A program made the position numbers and the translations under genes. A stretch of 11,730 bases of DNA from Gallionellaceae bacterium (GTDB lineage: Bacteria; Pseudomonadota; Gammaproteobacteria; Burkholderiales; Gallionellaceae): contig JAKFXW010000124.1 in assembly GCA_021731185.1 (NCBI GenBank), positions 1 to 11,730 on the forward strand, written 5' to 3'. This document shows positions 1-6,371 of this stretch, piece by piece. The notes beneath the pieces are model-generated. The model saw only the letters and a program-made list of their open reading frames with translations. It had not been told where the DNA came from and searched no databases. The stretch's first letter is position 1, and every line of letters starts with the position of its first letter.

Positions 1-16
1 AAGATGTGACGGACTA

Positions 17-31
17 TATTGTTAGACTTTA
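17..31. repeat. 15-bp direct repeat, left copy
   Basis: The sequence tattgttagacttta here matches 14 of 15 bases with tattgttaggcttta at 1027-1041. The two copies bracket the 217-residue membrane-protein gene and its trailing non-coding DNA. The similarity does not extend beyond the 15 bases. It may be a duplicated junction from an insertion upstream of pilM, or chance in AT-rich DNA. Confidence 0.4.
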
Positions 32-81
32 CAATTGCCAGCGTCGACATTCTGCATTGGGCAATTTGGCGCCGATAGTTT

Positions 82-735
82 ATGAGCAGCAGTTCACAGA
101 AAAACAACCTATCGAGATGCCCGAAATTACTTGACCACTATATGTTTTATAAGGAGATTCTCAGTGCTGTTGCCATAGCGCTCACTCTTGTAGCGTTCTA
201 TCCGTATGTGCGGGGCATCATCCAAGGAGCAATAAAGCCGCATGTATTTTCTTGGGTTATATGGGGAACTACCACATTCGTGGTTTTTTTGGCTCAACTT
301 GAAGCGCATGGTGGAGTTGGCGCATGGCCCATAGGTGTTTCTGGGAGCATCACGATTCTTATCGCCATACTGGCATACGTAAAACGGGCAGATGTCGCAA
401 TTACCAAAACAGACTGGTTATTCTTTATCGCAGCCATGTCTTCATTGCCTCTCTGGTACTTAACATCCGACCCCGTGTGGGCTGTGGTTGTGCTAACGGT
501 TGTTGATCTGCTCGGCTTTGGGCCAACGGTTAGAAAGGTAAATGCCAACCCACATTCGGAGTCACTGCCATTCTTTGCACTTTTTGCGGCACGCAATAGC
601 ATCGTTGTCATGGCATTGGAGGATTATTCGGTTGTCACCGTATTGTTTCCGGCTACCACAGCAGCAGCATGTGTTCTGCTTATGGCGCTAATTGCATATC
701 GGAGGCATTGCAGCATTGATTCGCCACAAAAATGA
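82..735 (+). CDS. Conserved hypothetical membrane protein with a duplicated SWEET/PQ-loop-like fold
   Basis: This 217-residue hydrophobic protein has about seven predicted helices, near residues 27-46, 55-74, 80-100, 111-128, 131-150, 162-178 and 183-205. Helices 1-3 and 5-7 look like a duplicated unit. YPYVRGIIQGAIKPH (40-54) parallels FGPTVRKVNANPH (146-158), each with a helix-breaking Pro (P41, P148), a basic residue three positions on and a PH pair before the next helix. A 3+1+3 layout is known for SWEET and PQ-loop transporters, but a literal PQ pair is absent, so transport is only an inference. The sequence style (KPHxxSWxxWG, DxLGFxPTxRK) resembles a family of uncharacterised bacterial membrane proteins. 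The ATG at 82 lacks a clear ribosome binding site; ATG 142 (residue 21) is an alternative that keeps every helix. The gene lies just upstream of the pilus operon but has no evident link to it. Confidence 0.8.
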   Translation: MSSSSQKNNLSRCPKLLDHYMFYKEILSAVAIALTLVAFYPYVRGIIQGAIKPHVFSWVIWGTTTFVVFLAQLEAHGGVGAWPIGVSGSITILIAILAYVKRADVAITKTDWLFFIAAMSSLPLWYLTSDPVWAVVVLTVVDLLGFGPTVRKVNANPHSESLPFFALFAARNSIVVMALEDYSVVTVLFPATTAAACVLLMALIAYRRHCSIDSPQK

Positions 736-854
736 CTTTAACCTGTACGCTGGCGGTCTATGTTTGGCTGGTTTTGCTGCTCGGCGTGATATTGTTCACT
801 CCAGCAACCTACTGGAGTGAGTCTAAATCTTTATGTCTGCGACAACTTGGGTGA
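732..854 (+). CDS. Possible 40-residue membrane peptide, translationally coupled
   Basis: An ATG overlaps the TGA of the preceding gene in an ATGA arrangement, and the frame stays open for 40 codons. Residues about 7-28 form one hydrophobic segment (LAVYVWLVLLLGVILF), followed by a short polar tail ending RQLG. The overlap would allow translational coupling, and a single-helix partner for the upstream membrane protein would make sense. Against it: no family is recognised, the ORF is short enough to arise by chance, and a perfect 9-bp hairpin (796-820) lies inside it. It is as likely to be read-through into non-coding DNA. Confidence 0.22.
   Translation: MTLTCTLAVYVWLVLLLGVILFTPATYWSESKSLCLRQLG
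796..820. repeat. Perfect 9-bp inverted repeat (hairpin)
   Basis: The arms tcactccag (796-804) and ctggagtga (812-820) are perfectly complementary around a 7-base loop. It lies 60 bases past the membrane-protein stop. No T-run follows on either strand, so it is not a canonical intrinsic terminator. It could be an mRNA 3'-end stabilising hairpin or a protein-binding palindrome. Confidence 0.5.
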
Positions 855-1026
855 CGCTTAATCTCTAGATCCGCTACCATGTGTGAAACTTCCAGCTTAA
901 ATGTGGCTTCGTCATACTTGCGTTGCTTGGTTAATTATTCCACTTTTAATTTGTCCTATCACCGCTTATTTGAAATTGCATGAACGCACTCATCAAGATG
1001 AAAAATAGCTTTACATTCATTGCAGT

Positions 1027-1041
1027 TATTGTTAGGCTTTA
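1027..1041. repeat. 15-bp direct repeat, right copy
   Basis: This copy (tattgttaggcttta) matches positions 17-31 at 14 of 15 bases, differing by one A/G transition. It ends 35 bases before the preferred pilM ATG, so it may overlap the pilM promoter or leader. Confidence 0.4.
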
Positions 1042-1075
1042 ATCTACTTTGATATGGAACCGCTCTAACCAGTCT

Positions 1076-2176
1076 ATGCTTAAAGGAAATTTTGATATTT
1101 CGCTAGATTTCTTGTACGGCAAATCGCCGCCTCTTGTCGGGGTGGATATCTGTTCGTCCTCAGTAAAAATCGTAGAAATAAGTGAGTTACCAAAAAATGG
1201 CGGTCTTGTATTAGAACGCTATGCGATCGAGCCTTTGCCAAAAGATGCCGTCAGTGACGGTAACATCAATAATCTTGATGCTGTATCCGAGAGTTTGCAA
1301 CGCGCTTGGCGGCGCACTGGGACGCACACTCGGAATGTCTGCTTGGCACTGCCCACGGCGGCGGTTATCACTAAAAAAATACTGCTGCCCAGCGGCCTTC
1401 GTGAAGAGGATATGGAGTATCAAGTGGAATCCGAGGCGAATCAATATATCCCCTTTGCAATTGATGAAGTTAACTTGGACTTTCAGGTTATTGGCCCCGC
1501 ACCAAACGATCCTTCAGAAGTGGAGGTGTTGCTGGCTGCTTCGCGCAAGGCTAATGTTGAAGATCGCGTCGCTGCAGCGCAGGTTGCTGGACTAAAGGCT
1601 ATGATTGTAGACGTAGAAACCCATGCCACTGAAGCAGCGTTTGAACTTGTCAGCTCGCAATTGCCTGGAGGAGCGACTGATCAATGCGTAGCACTGGTTA
1701 GCATAGGGGCAAACGTCATGACTTTAAATGTTTTACGTAACGGGCAATCTGTATATCTGCGCGACCAGCAAACCGGAGGGGATCAATTAACTCAAAATAT
1801 TCAAAATGCATTTGGCCTCTCTACCGAGGAAGCAGAAGCGGGTAAACGTAATGGGGGCTTACCGGAAAATTACGAAACCGATGTATTGGCGCCATTTCTG
1901 GAGAATCTTGCCAGCGAAATATCTCGTAGCATACAGCTGTTTTACACATCCTCTCAGTACACTGCAGTGGGCTTTATTGTATTGGCTGGTGGCTGCGCCG
2001 CGCTACCCGGGTTGGATGATGCTGTTTCATCACGCACCCAGGTGAGTACTTTGATTGCTAACCCGTTCGCGCACATGACTTTATCCAGTCGTATTAAACC
2101 GCGTCAATTACAAGCTGATGCACCCGCATTAATGGTGGCTTGTGGCTTGGCGTTAAGGAGGTTTGACCCTTCATGA
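1076..2176 (+). CDS. pilM: Type IV pilus assembly protein PilM, actin-like ATPase
   Basis: PilM is the cytoplasmic FtsA/actin-like member of the type IV pilus alignment complex; it binds the N-terminal tail of PilN and links the complex to the motor. From ATG 1076 it is 366 residues, close to the family norm. The phosphate-1 region is GVDICSSSVK (22-31), the phosphate-2 region LVSIGANVMTLNVL (207-220) is followed by GGDQLTQNI (234-242), and the adenosine region is VLAGGCAALPGL (302-313). The usual Asp of phosphate-2 (VDIGA) is Ser here, and phosphate-1 has Cys where Gly or Ser is usual. An in-frame TTG at 1049 would add nine residues. I prefer 1076 because the extension has no family counterpart, although neither start has a strong Shine-Dalgarno. 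It overlaps pilN by 4 nt (ATGA), so translation is probably coupled. Confidence 0.95.
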   Translation: MLKGNFDISLDFLYGKSPPLVGVDICSSSVKIVEISELPKNGGLVLERYAIEPLPKDAVSDGNINNLDAVSESLQRAWRRTGTHTRNVCLALPTAAVITKKILLPSGLREEDMEYQVESEANQYIPFAIDEVNLDFQVIGPAPNDPSEVEVLLAASRKANVEDRVAAAQVAGLKAMIVDVETHATEAAFELVSSQLPGGATDQCVALVSIGANVMTLNVLRNGQSVYLRDQQTGGDQLTQNIQNAFGLSTEEAEAGKRNGGLPENYETDVLAPFLENLASEISRSIQLFYTSSQYTAVGFIVLAGGCAALPGLDDAVSSRTQVSTLIANPFAHMTLSSRIKPRQLQADAPALMVACGLALRRFDPS

Positions 2177-2766
2177 TACGTATAAATTTATTACCGCATC
2201 GGGCAGAAAAACGCCGTTTGCGTCAATTACAATTCTTTGTGTTGGTAGGGATTTCATTTTCCTTGGCATTAATTGTGATCGGATTGGTGCATGTCGCATT
2301 TAGTAGTCAAATTGATTATCAAGGACGGCGTAATCAATTTTTAACCGATGAAATTGCCACGCTGGATAAACAAATTGCAGAAATAAGGATATTGAAAGCA
2401 GAAATTGCTGTTTTACTGGAACGTAAGACTGTGGTTGAAAACCTGCAAAGTACACGCTCAGATGCGGTACATTTATTGGATCAAATGTTACGTATTTTGC
2501 CAGACAGTATGTATTTGAAATCGATCAAACAAACGGGCAACAAAATTAATCTGATTGGTTACACTCAATCAAATGCGCGTGTCTCTACCCTAATGCGCTC
2601 CATTGAGAGCTCCCCTTGGCTGGATTCTCCAACCTTGGTACAAATTCAAGCAACCACTACAGCAGGTACACGCCTTGGCGAGTTTGGATTGAACTTCAAT
2701 TTGACCCAGCAAGCACCTACTGCTCCTGCCATCATCCCAGCTAAACCTGCGGCTCCCAAAGGATAG
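2173..2766 (+). CDS. pilN: Type IV pilus inner-membrane assembly protein PilN
   Basis: PilN is a bitopic inner-membrane protein that bridges cytoplasmic PilM to periplasmic PilO and PilP. Of its 197 residues, INLLPHR (4-10) is the conserved PilM-binding tail. A basic patch (RAEKRRLR) follows, then one transmembrane helix (about 21-43), a coiled coil (about 50-92), and a ferredoxin-like periplasmic domain (about 100-177). The end is a low-complexity Ala/Pro tail (181-197). A strong Shine-Dalgarno (taaggaggt, 2154-2162) lies inside the end of pilM, about 10 nt before the ATG, and the start overlaps the pilM stop as ATGA. It precedes pilO by 8 nt, and the pair is expected to heterodimerise. Confidence 0.96.
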   Translation: MIRINLLPHRAEKRRLRQLQFFVLVGISFSLALIVIGLVHVAFSSQIDYQGRRNQFLTDEIATLDKQIAEIRILKAEIAVLLERKTVVENLQSTRSDAVHLLDQMLRILPDSMYLKSIKQTGNKINLIGYTQSNARVSTLMRSIESSPWLDSPTLVQIQATTTAGTRLGEFGLNFNLTQQAPTAPAIIPAKPAAPKG

Positions 2767-2774
2767 GTGGCGAA

Positions 2775-3410
2775 ATGAATTTCAAACAATTATTGGAAGA
2801 TATTAAAAACAGCAACCCCAAGGATCCGGGAAGCTGGCCTTGGGCAGTCAAAACCATCGCCTGTGTCGGACTGTTTATTTCTGTGCTGATAGCGGCTTAT
2901 TTCCTAGATTGGCAGGGGCAACTGGAAGAACTAAATCTAGCTGAGCAACAAGAAGTTGCGCTAAAGATTGATTATGAAAATAAGAAAAGCATTGCCATCA
3001 ATCTGGAGAGTATCAAAAAGAAATTAACCGACACCAAGGAATCCTTTGATGGCCTGCTCAAACAGCTCCCTAGCAAATCGGAGATGGACGCACTGCTGAC
3101 AGATATTAATCAAGCCGGACTGGGGCGTGGTTTGCAATTTGAATTATTCAGACCCGGAGCTGAAATAATAACGGGCGTTTTCGCTATACAGCCCATTACT
3201 ATCAAAGTGACAGGCAATTACGATGACATTGGACAGTTTTCCAGTGATGTCGCGCAACTGCCGCGCATTGTTTCATTGACGGACATAAACATTAATTCTG
3301 CATCTAACGGCCAACTAGTGATGGACTCGACGGCAAAAACATACCGTTACCTGGATGAGGAAGAAATAGCTGCACAGAAAAAAGCAGCCCGGCCAGGAGC
3401 AGCTAAATAA
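2775..3410 (+). CDS. pilO: Type IV pilus inner-membrane assembly protein PilO
   Basis: PilO pairs with PilN in the inner membrane and passes the alignment complex on to PilP and the secretin. The 211-residue protein has a short cytoplasmic N-terminus, one transmembrane helix (about 25-44) and a coiled coil (about 48-92). It then has the family block LPSKSEMDALLTDINQAG (98-115) followed by GLQFELFRPG, and a ferredoxin-like domain with VTGNYDDIGQF (145-155) and LPRIVSL (162-168). The tail is Ala/Lys-rich. AGGTGG about 4 nt before the ATG can serve as ribosome binding site. Its TAA shares one base with the pilP ATG, which keeps the two subunits translationally linked. Confidence 0.96.
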   Translation: MNFKQLLEDIKNSNPKDPGSWPWAVKTIACVGLFISVLIAAYFLDWQGQLEELNLAEQQEVALKIDYENKKSIAINLESIKKKLTDTKESFDGLLKQLPSKSEMDALLTDINQAGLGRGLQFELFRPGAEIITGVFAIQPITIKVTGNYDDIGQFSSDVAQLPRIVSLTDININSASNGQLVMDSTAKTYRYLDEEEIAAQKKAARPGAAK

Positions 3411-3919
3411 TGAGGCTAACCTTACCATTAATACTTGTTATCACCTTAAGCGCTTGCGGCGGGGATGAGTTTCAGGATTTGCGTGACTTTGTCAAAAATG
3501 CAGGCTCAGACTTGCGTGGCAAATCCGAACCCCCTCCGGAGCTTAAACCTTATGAACCTTTCGTATACGATAATTCGCTTGGTTTACCGAATCCATTTCA
3601 ACCACGCAAGATAGAAATCGCAAGTGGCGGACGTGGTGGGCTTAATCAGCCAGACTTAACCCGCCATAAAGAAGCTTTGGAAGAATACCCCTTGGAAGGT
3701 TTGAAGATGGTAGGATATTTATCAAGAGCCAACGTACCGCATGCTGTGGTGCGCTCCCCAGATGGAAAAATACATCGAGTGAAAGTAGGGAATTTCCTGG
3801 GGGCGAATTTTGGAAAAATTGTATCTATCACAGACAATGAAATCACAGTAAAAGAAACTGTGCAAGACAGTGCGGGTGACTGGGCAGAGCGTATGAGCAA
3901 TTTAATGCTGGCGGAATAA
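3410..3919 (+). CDS. pilP: Type IV pilus lipoprotein PilP
   Basis: PilP is a periplasmic lipoprotein anchored in the inner membrane that connects PilN/PilO to the N-terminal domains of the PilQ secretin. Of 169 residues, 1-15 are a short signal peptide ending in the lipobox LSAC, with lipidated Cys16. A flexible Pro-rich linker with the NPF motif (61-63) follows, and a small beta-sandwich homology domain (about 92-156) starts at YPLEGLKMVGYL and includes VKVGNFLGANFGKIVSI. The second lipidation-rule residue, Gly17, does not suggest outer-membrane sorting avoidance by Asp, so which membrane holds it cannot be read directly. AGGAG lies 10 nt before the ATG. The gap to pilQ is 28 nt. Confidence 0.95.
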   Translation: MRLTLPLILVITLSACGGDEFQDLRDFVKNAGSDLRGKSEPPPELKPYEPFVYDNSLGLPNPFQPRKIEIASGGRGGLNQPDLTRHKEALEEYPLEGLKMVGYLSRANVPHAVVRSPDGKIHRVKVGNFLGANFGKIVSITDNEITVKETVQDSAGDWAERMSNLMLAE

Positions 3920-3947
3920 TCAGAAACTGATTGACTAGGAGCAAAAC

Positions 3948-6116
3948 ATGATCACCATTAAAGCAAGACCGAATATGCAAATGCGGCATCGCCCCACAAG
4001 GGGACAATGTCCCACAGGGGGACAATGTAAAATAACGCGCCGCTTTACTCAGTTGGCAGTAGCCATGCTAACTGTTTGCTCACTGACATTGTCCCCTTGT
4101 GGGACACTGACGGCCTCTGCACAAGACAATGATATATCTGAAAACCCTACCGCTCAAAACTCCAGCGGACTCAATACTATACAATCACTTAAGGTTAGTA
4201 ATTTACCCGATGGCAAACACATCATCGAAGTCGGCTTAAAGAATACCCCAACCGTGACTCCGTTAAATTTTAGTATCAATACACCGCCGCGCATTGCCTT
4301 TGACTTTGTTAATACTGGCAATGGTCTGGATAAATCGACCTTAGAGTTTGGTGAGGGCGAACTTCGCAGTGCCAACGTTGTGCAGGTTGGTACACGCACT
4401 CGTTTGGTCATTAACTTAAGTCAAATGCTGGCCTATACCTCGGCATTGGAAGGTAATAATTTGATCATTACGCTCCAAGGCAGCACGGCCAAGACTATGG
4501 CATCAGCATCATCGCGCTTTGCTGAAGCACAGCCTAGCGTACAAAAATATAGCCTGAACAATATTGATTTTCGCCGAGGTAAAAATGGTGAAGGACGTAT
4601 TCAAGTCGATTTATCAGATATTGGAATCGGTATAGATGTCAGACAACAAGGCAGAAAGCTCATAGTTGATTTTAATAAAGCCAGCCTGCCGCGTAACCTT
4701 CAGCGTAAATTAGATGTGGTTGATTTCAATACACCTGTTGAAGGTATTGATACGTTCACGCAGGGCGACAATGTACGTATGATTATCGAACCAAAAGGCA
4801 ACTGGGAACATGCGGCATACCAGACAGACAAGCGCTTTGTGGTTGAAATTAAACCTGTTATTGAAGATCCTAAAAAAGCTGCCAGGGGTCCCAAAGAATA
4901 TACGGGTGAAAAGTTAACACTTAGCTTCCAGAACATCTCCGTGCGCGAAGCTTTAAATGTGATTGCTGACTTCACCGATCTTAATATGGTGATCAGCGAT
5001 ACCGTTAGCGGAAATCTGACACTTCGATTAAAAGACGTACCCTGGGATCAAGCATTGCAAATCATTCTAGATTCTCGCAGCTTGGATATGCGTAAAAATG
5101 GCAACGTCGTTCAGGTCGCACCACGGGAAGAAATCAATGCTCGTGAAAAAGCGAACCTGACTGTTGGACAGGAAATTGCCGATCTTGAAATTTTGCGTAC
5201 CGAAAGTTTTCAGCTCAGCTATCAAAAAGCAGATGCCGTCGCTACGCTGCTGCAAAATGAAAAACAACGCATATTATCCAAACGTGGCAGTGCCATAGCA
5301 GATCAGCGCACGAACACTGTGTTCATACAAGATACCTCAGCACGCCTTGAAGATGCTGCTGCGCTAATTAAACAAATCGACATAGCGGTGCGGCAAGTGA
5401 TGATAGAAGCGCGATTTGTGGATGCGCGTGATACTTTCACCCGAAATTTAGGTGGGAAGATAGGCTTCACCGGGCCCCTTCAGCAATCACTGGTACCAGG
5501 TGGTTTTACCAGCGGCACTGGTGGCAGTAACAACATTAGCTTGCCTGGTGGCTCCAGCGGTGTCGGGGGACTTAACTTGACCTTAATTGGCTCGGCTGGG
5601 GCAAAAATTTTAGGGCTAGAATTATCCGCCTCAGAAATTGATGGTGATGCTAAATCGATAGCCAGTCCGCGCGTGGTGACTGCAAATGGTACGGAAGCAT
5701 CGGTTGAAGCCGGGGTTGAAATACCTTACACAACCTTTAGCCCTACAGCTGGTTCTTCGGTGGCGTTTAAGAAAGCAACTTTGAGTCTTAAAGTCACTCC
5801 GCAAATTACACCCGACAATAATATCAACATGAAAATCAACGCCAATGAAGATACAGTAGGAGACGTTTTTGGTGGAATCCCAAGTGTCAACACCAAGCAA
5901 ATCAGCACTCAAGTTCTAGTGGACAACGGTGGAACCGTCGTGATCGGCGGGATATACACGCAAGGTCAAACTGACTCAACAACCAAAGTGCCGCTACTAG
6001 GCGATATACCAATAATCGGGTGGTTATTTAAGCAAAATGCTGTAACCGATAATAAAAGAGAGTTGCTGATATTTATTTCCCCCAAGATATTGCAAGACAG
6101 TTTGAATTTGCGCTAA
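3948..6116 (+). CDS. pilQ: Type IV pilus secretin PilQ
   Basis: PilQ forms the outer-membrane channel through which the pilus passes. The 722-residue precursor has an unusually long, repeat-containing N-terminus (1-32), a hydrophobic core (33-48) and a probable signal peptidase I site after ASA (56-58). Two AMIN domains (about 78-178 and 200-303) bind peptidoglycan. A secretin/TonB short N-terminal domain (about 321-392), an N1/KH-like domain (about 415-480) and the secretin barrel (about 483-716) follow, with a Gly/Ser-rich stretch (513-541) and the signature VPLLGDIPIIGWLF (681-694). AGGAG (3937-3941) is 6 nt before ATG 3948, which fixes the start upstream of the repeats. A terminator follows at 6137-6158. 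The mature protein looks intact; the oddity is the in-frame 18-bp repeat copies in the signal-peptide region. Confidence 0.97.
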   Translation: MITIKARPNMQMRHRPTRGQCPTGGQCKITRRFTQLAVAMLTVCSLTLSPCGTLTASAQDNDISENPTAQNSSGLNTIQSLKVSNLPDGKHIIEVGLKNTPTVTPLNFSINTPPRIAFDFVNTGNGLDKSTLEFGEGELRSANVVQVGTRTRLVINLSQMLAYTSALEGNNLIITLQGSTAKTMASASSRFAEAQPSVQKYSLNNIDFRRGKNGEGRIQVDLSDIGIGIDVRQQGRKLIVDFNKASLPRNLQRKLDVVDFNTPVEGIDTFTQGDNVRMIIEPKGNWEHAAYQTDKRFVVEIKPVIEDPKKAARGPKEYTGEKLTLSFQNISVREALNVIADFTDLNMVISDTVSGNLTLRLKDVPWDQALQIILDSRSLDMRKNGNVVQVAPREEINAREKANLTVGQEIADLEILRTESFQLSYQKADAVATLLQNEKQRILSKRGSAIADQRTNTVFIQDTSARLEDAAALIKQIDIAVRQVMIEARFVDARDTFTRNLGGKIGFTGPLQQSLVPGGFTSGTGGSNNISLPGGSSGVGGLNLTLIGSAGAKILGLELSASEIDGDAKSIASPRVVTANGTEASVEAGVEIPYTTFSPTAGSSVAFKKATLSLKVTPQITPDNNINMKINANEDTVGDVFGGIPSVNTKQISTQVLVDNGGTVVIGGIYTQGQTDSTTKVPLLGDIPIIGWLFKQNAVTDNKRELLIFISPKILQDSLNLR
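3993..4028. repeat. Two tandem 18-bp repeats inside the start of pilQ
   Basis: Copy 1 (cccacaaggggacaatgt, 3993-4010) is followed directly by copy 2 (cccacagggggacaatgt, 4011-4028), which differs at one base. Both sit exactly on codon boundaries and encode PTRGQC and PTGGQC (PilQ residues 16-27). The junction gggacaatgtccc (4001-4013) is a 6+1+6 palindrome. The inverted partner is at 4085-4103. Confidence 0.85.
4085..4103. repeat. Inverted copy of the pilQ 18-bp repeat
   Basis: gacattgtccccttgtggg is the exact reverse complement of 3993-4011, a 19-bp perfect match. It encodes the end of the signal-peptide core and the residues before the cleavage site (LSPCGT, 48-53). With the upstream copies it can form a long stem around a loop of about 73 nt holding the codons for the hydrophobic core. 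Confidence 0.85.
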
Positions 6117-6136
6117 TTTACTAAACGCGCAATGAG

Positions 6137-6158
6137 AGCCCGGCCTTGCCGGGCTTTT
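6137..6158 (+). terminator. Rho-independent terminator after pilQ
   Basis: An 8-bp GC-rich stem, agcccggc (6137-6144) with gccgggct (6148-6155), encloses a 3-base loop and runs into TTTT (6155-6158). It lies 21 bases past the pilQ stop. It should end the pilMNOPQ transcript, so aroK needs its own promoter or read-through. Confidence 0.88.
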
Positions 6159-6358
6159 GCTTTAGCGCACCTATAAAAATTAACTTACGTCACCAGATTA
6201 TGCTTTGTGTTGGCTAATTTTTTGTTCGGCTTACTCATTAGGATTTTCAGAGTGTTCTGCAGGAAAGTGCTGCACAGCATTTTCTTAGCAACAGTAATTA
6301 ACCAAATTGCGATGATGCCCAATGCAATGCTGCAAACTCAACATCTATGATTTTCCGC

Positions 6359-6364
6359 TACAAT
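6359..6364 (+). promoter_or_regulatory. Candidate -10 box for aroK, possibly leaderless
   Basis: TACAAT matches the sigma-70 -10 consensus at five of six positions and ends 7 bases before the aroK ATG at 6372. This spacing would put the transcription start at or next to the start codon, giving a leaderless message. In keeping with that, no Shine-Dalgarno precedes the ATG. No good -35 box is seen 16-18 bases upstream, so confidence is low. The remaining intergenic DNA (6159-6358) shows no gene. Confidence 0.3.
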
Positions 6365-6371
6365 TCGGTAT

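Larger units (their letters stand above)
736..1075. other. Intergenic region upstream of pilM, no recognised gene
   Basis: About 340 bases separate the membrane-protein stop from the preferred pilM start. The region contains the doubtful 40-codon ORF (to 854), the hairpin at 796-820, a low-value 34-codon ORF at 879-983, and the right copy of the 15-bp direct repeat at 1027-1041. The pilMNOPQ promoter should lie here. TTTAAT at 1038-1043 resembles a -10 box, but I find no -35 box at proper spacing and no convincing sigma-54 GG-GC site, so no promoter is called. No penicillin-binding-protein gene is present on the other strand. Confidence 0.6.

Noticed and set aside
879..983. 34-codon ORF upstream of pilM
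   Set aside because: No ribosome binding site, no recognisable features, and length within chance expectation.
21..1037. Integron gene cassette: gttagac (21-27) and gttaggc (1031-1037) fit the attC core GTTRRRY
   Set aside because: I find no matching RYYYAAC partner box or foldable attC arm in the 60-150 bases before 1031, and pilM follows directly. Only the direct repeat is supported.
1049..1075. TTG start adding nine residues to PilM
   Set aside because: There is no ribosome binding site and the extra residues have no counterpart in the family; kept only as an alternative.
3993..4028. CRISPR-like array
   Set aside because: The repeats are contiguous with no spacers and lie within coding sequence.
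4095..4106. PilQ Cys51 (LSPC) as a lipobox
   Set aside because: Pro before the Cys does not fit a lipobox, and a signal peptidase I site (ASA) follows shortly. The Cys is best explained by the inverted DNA repeat.
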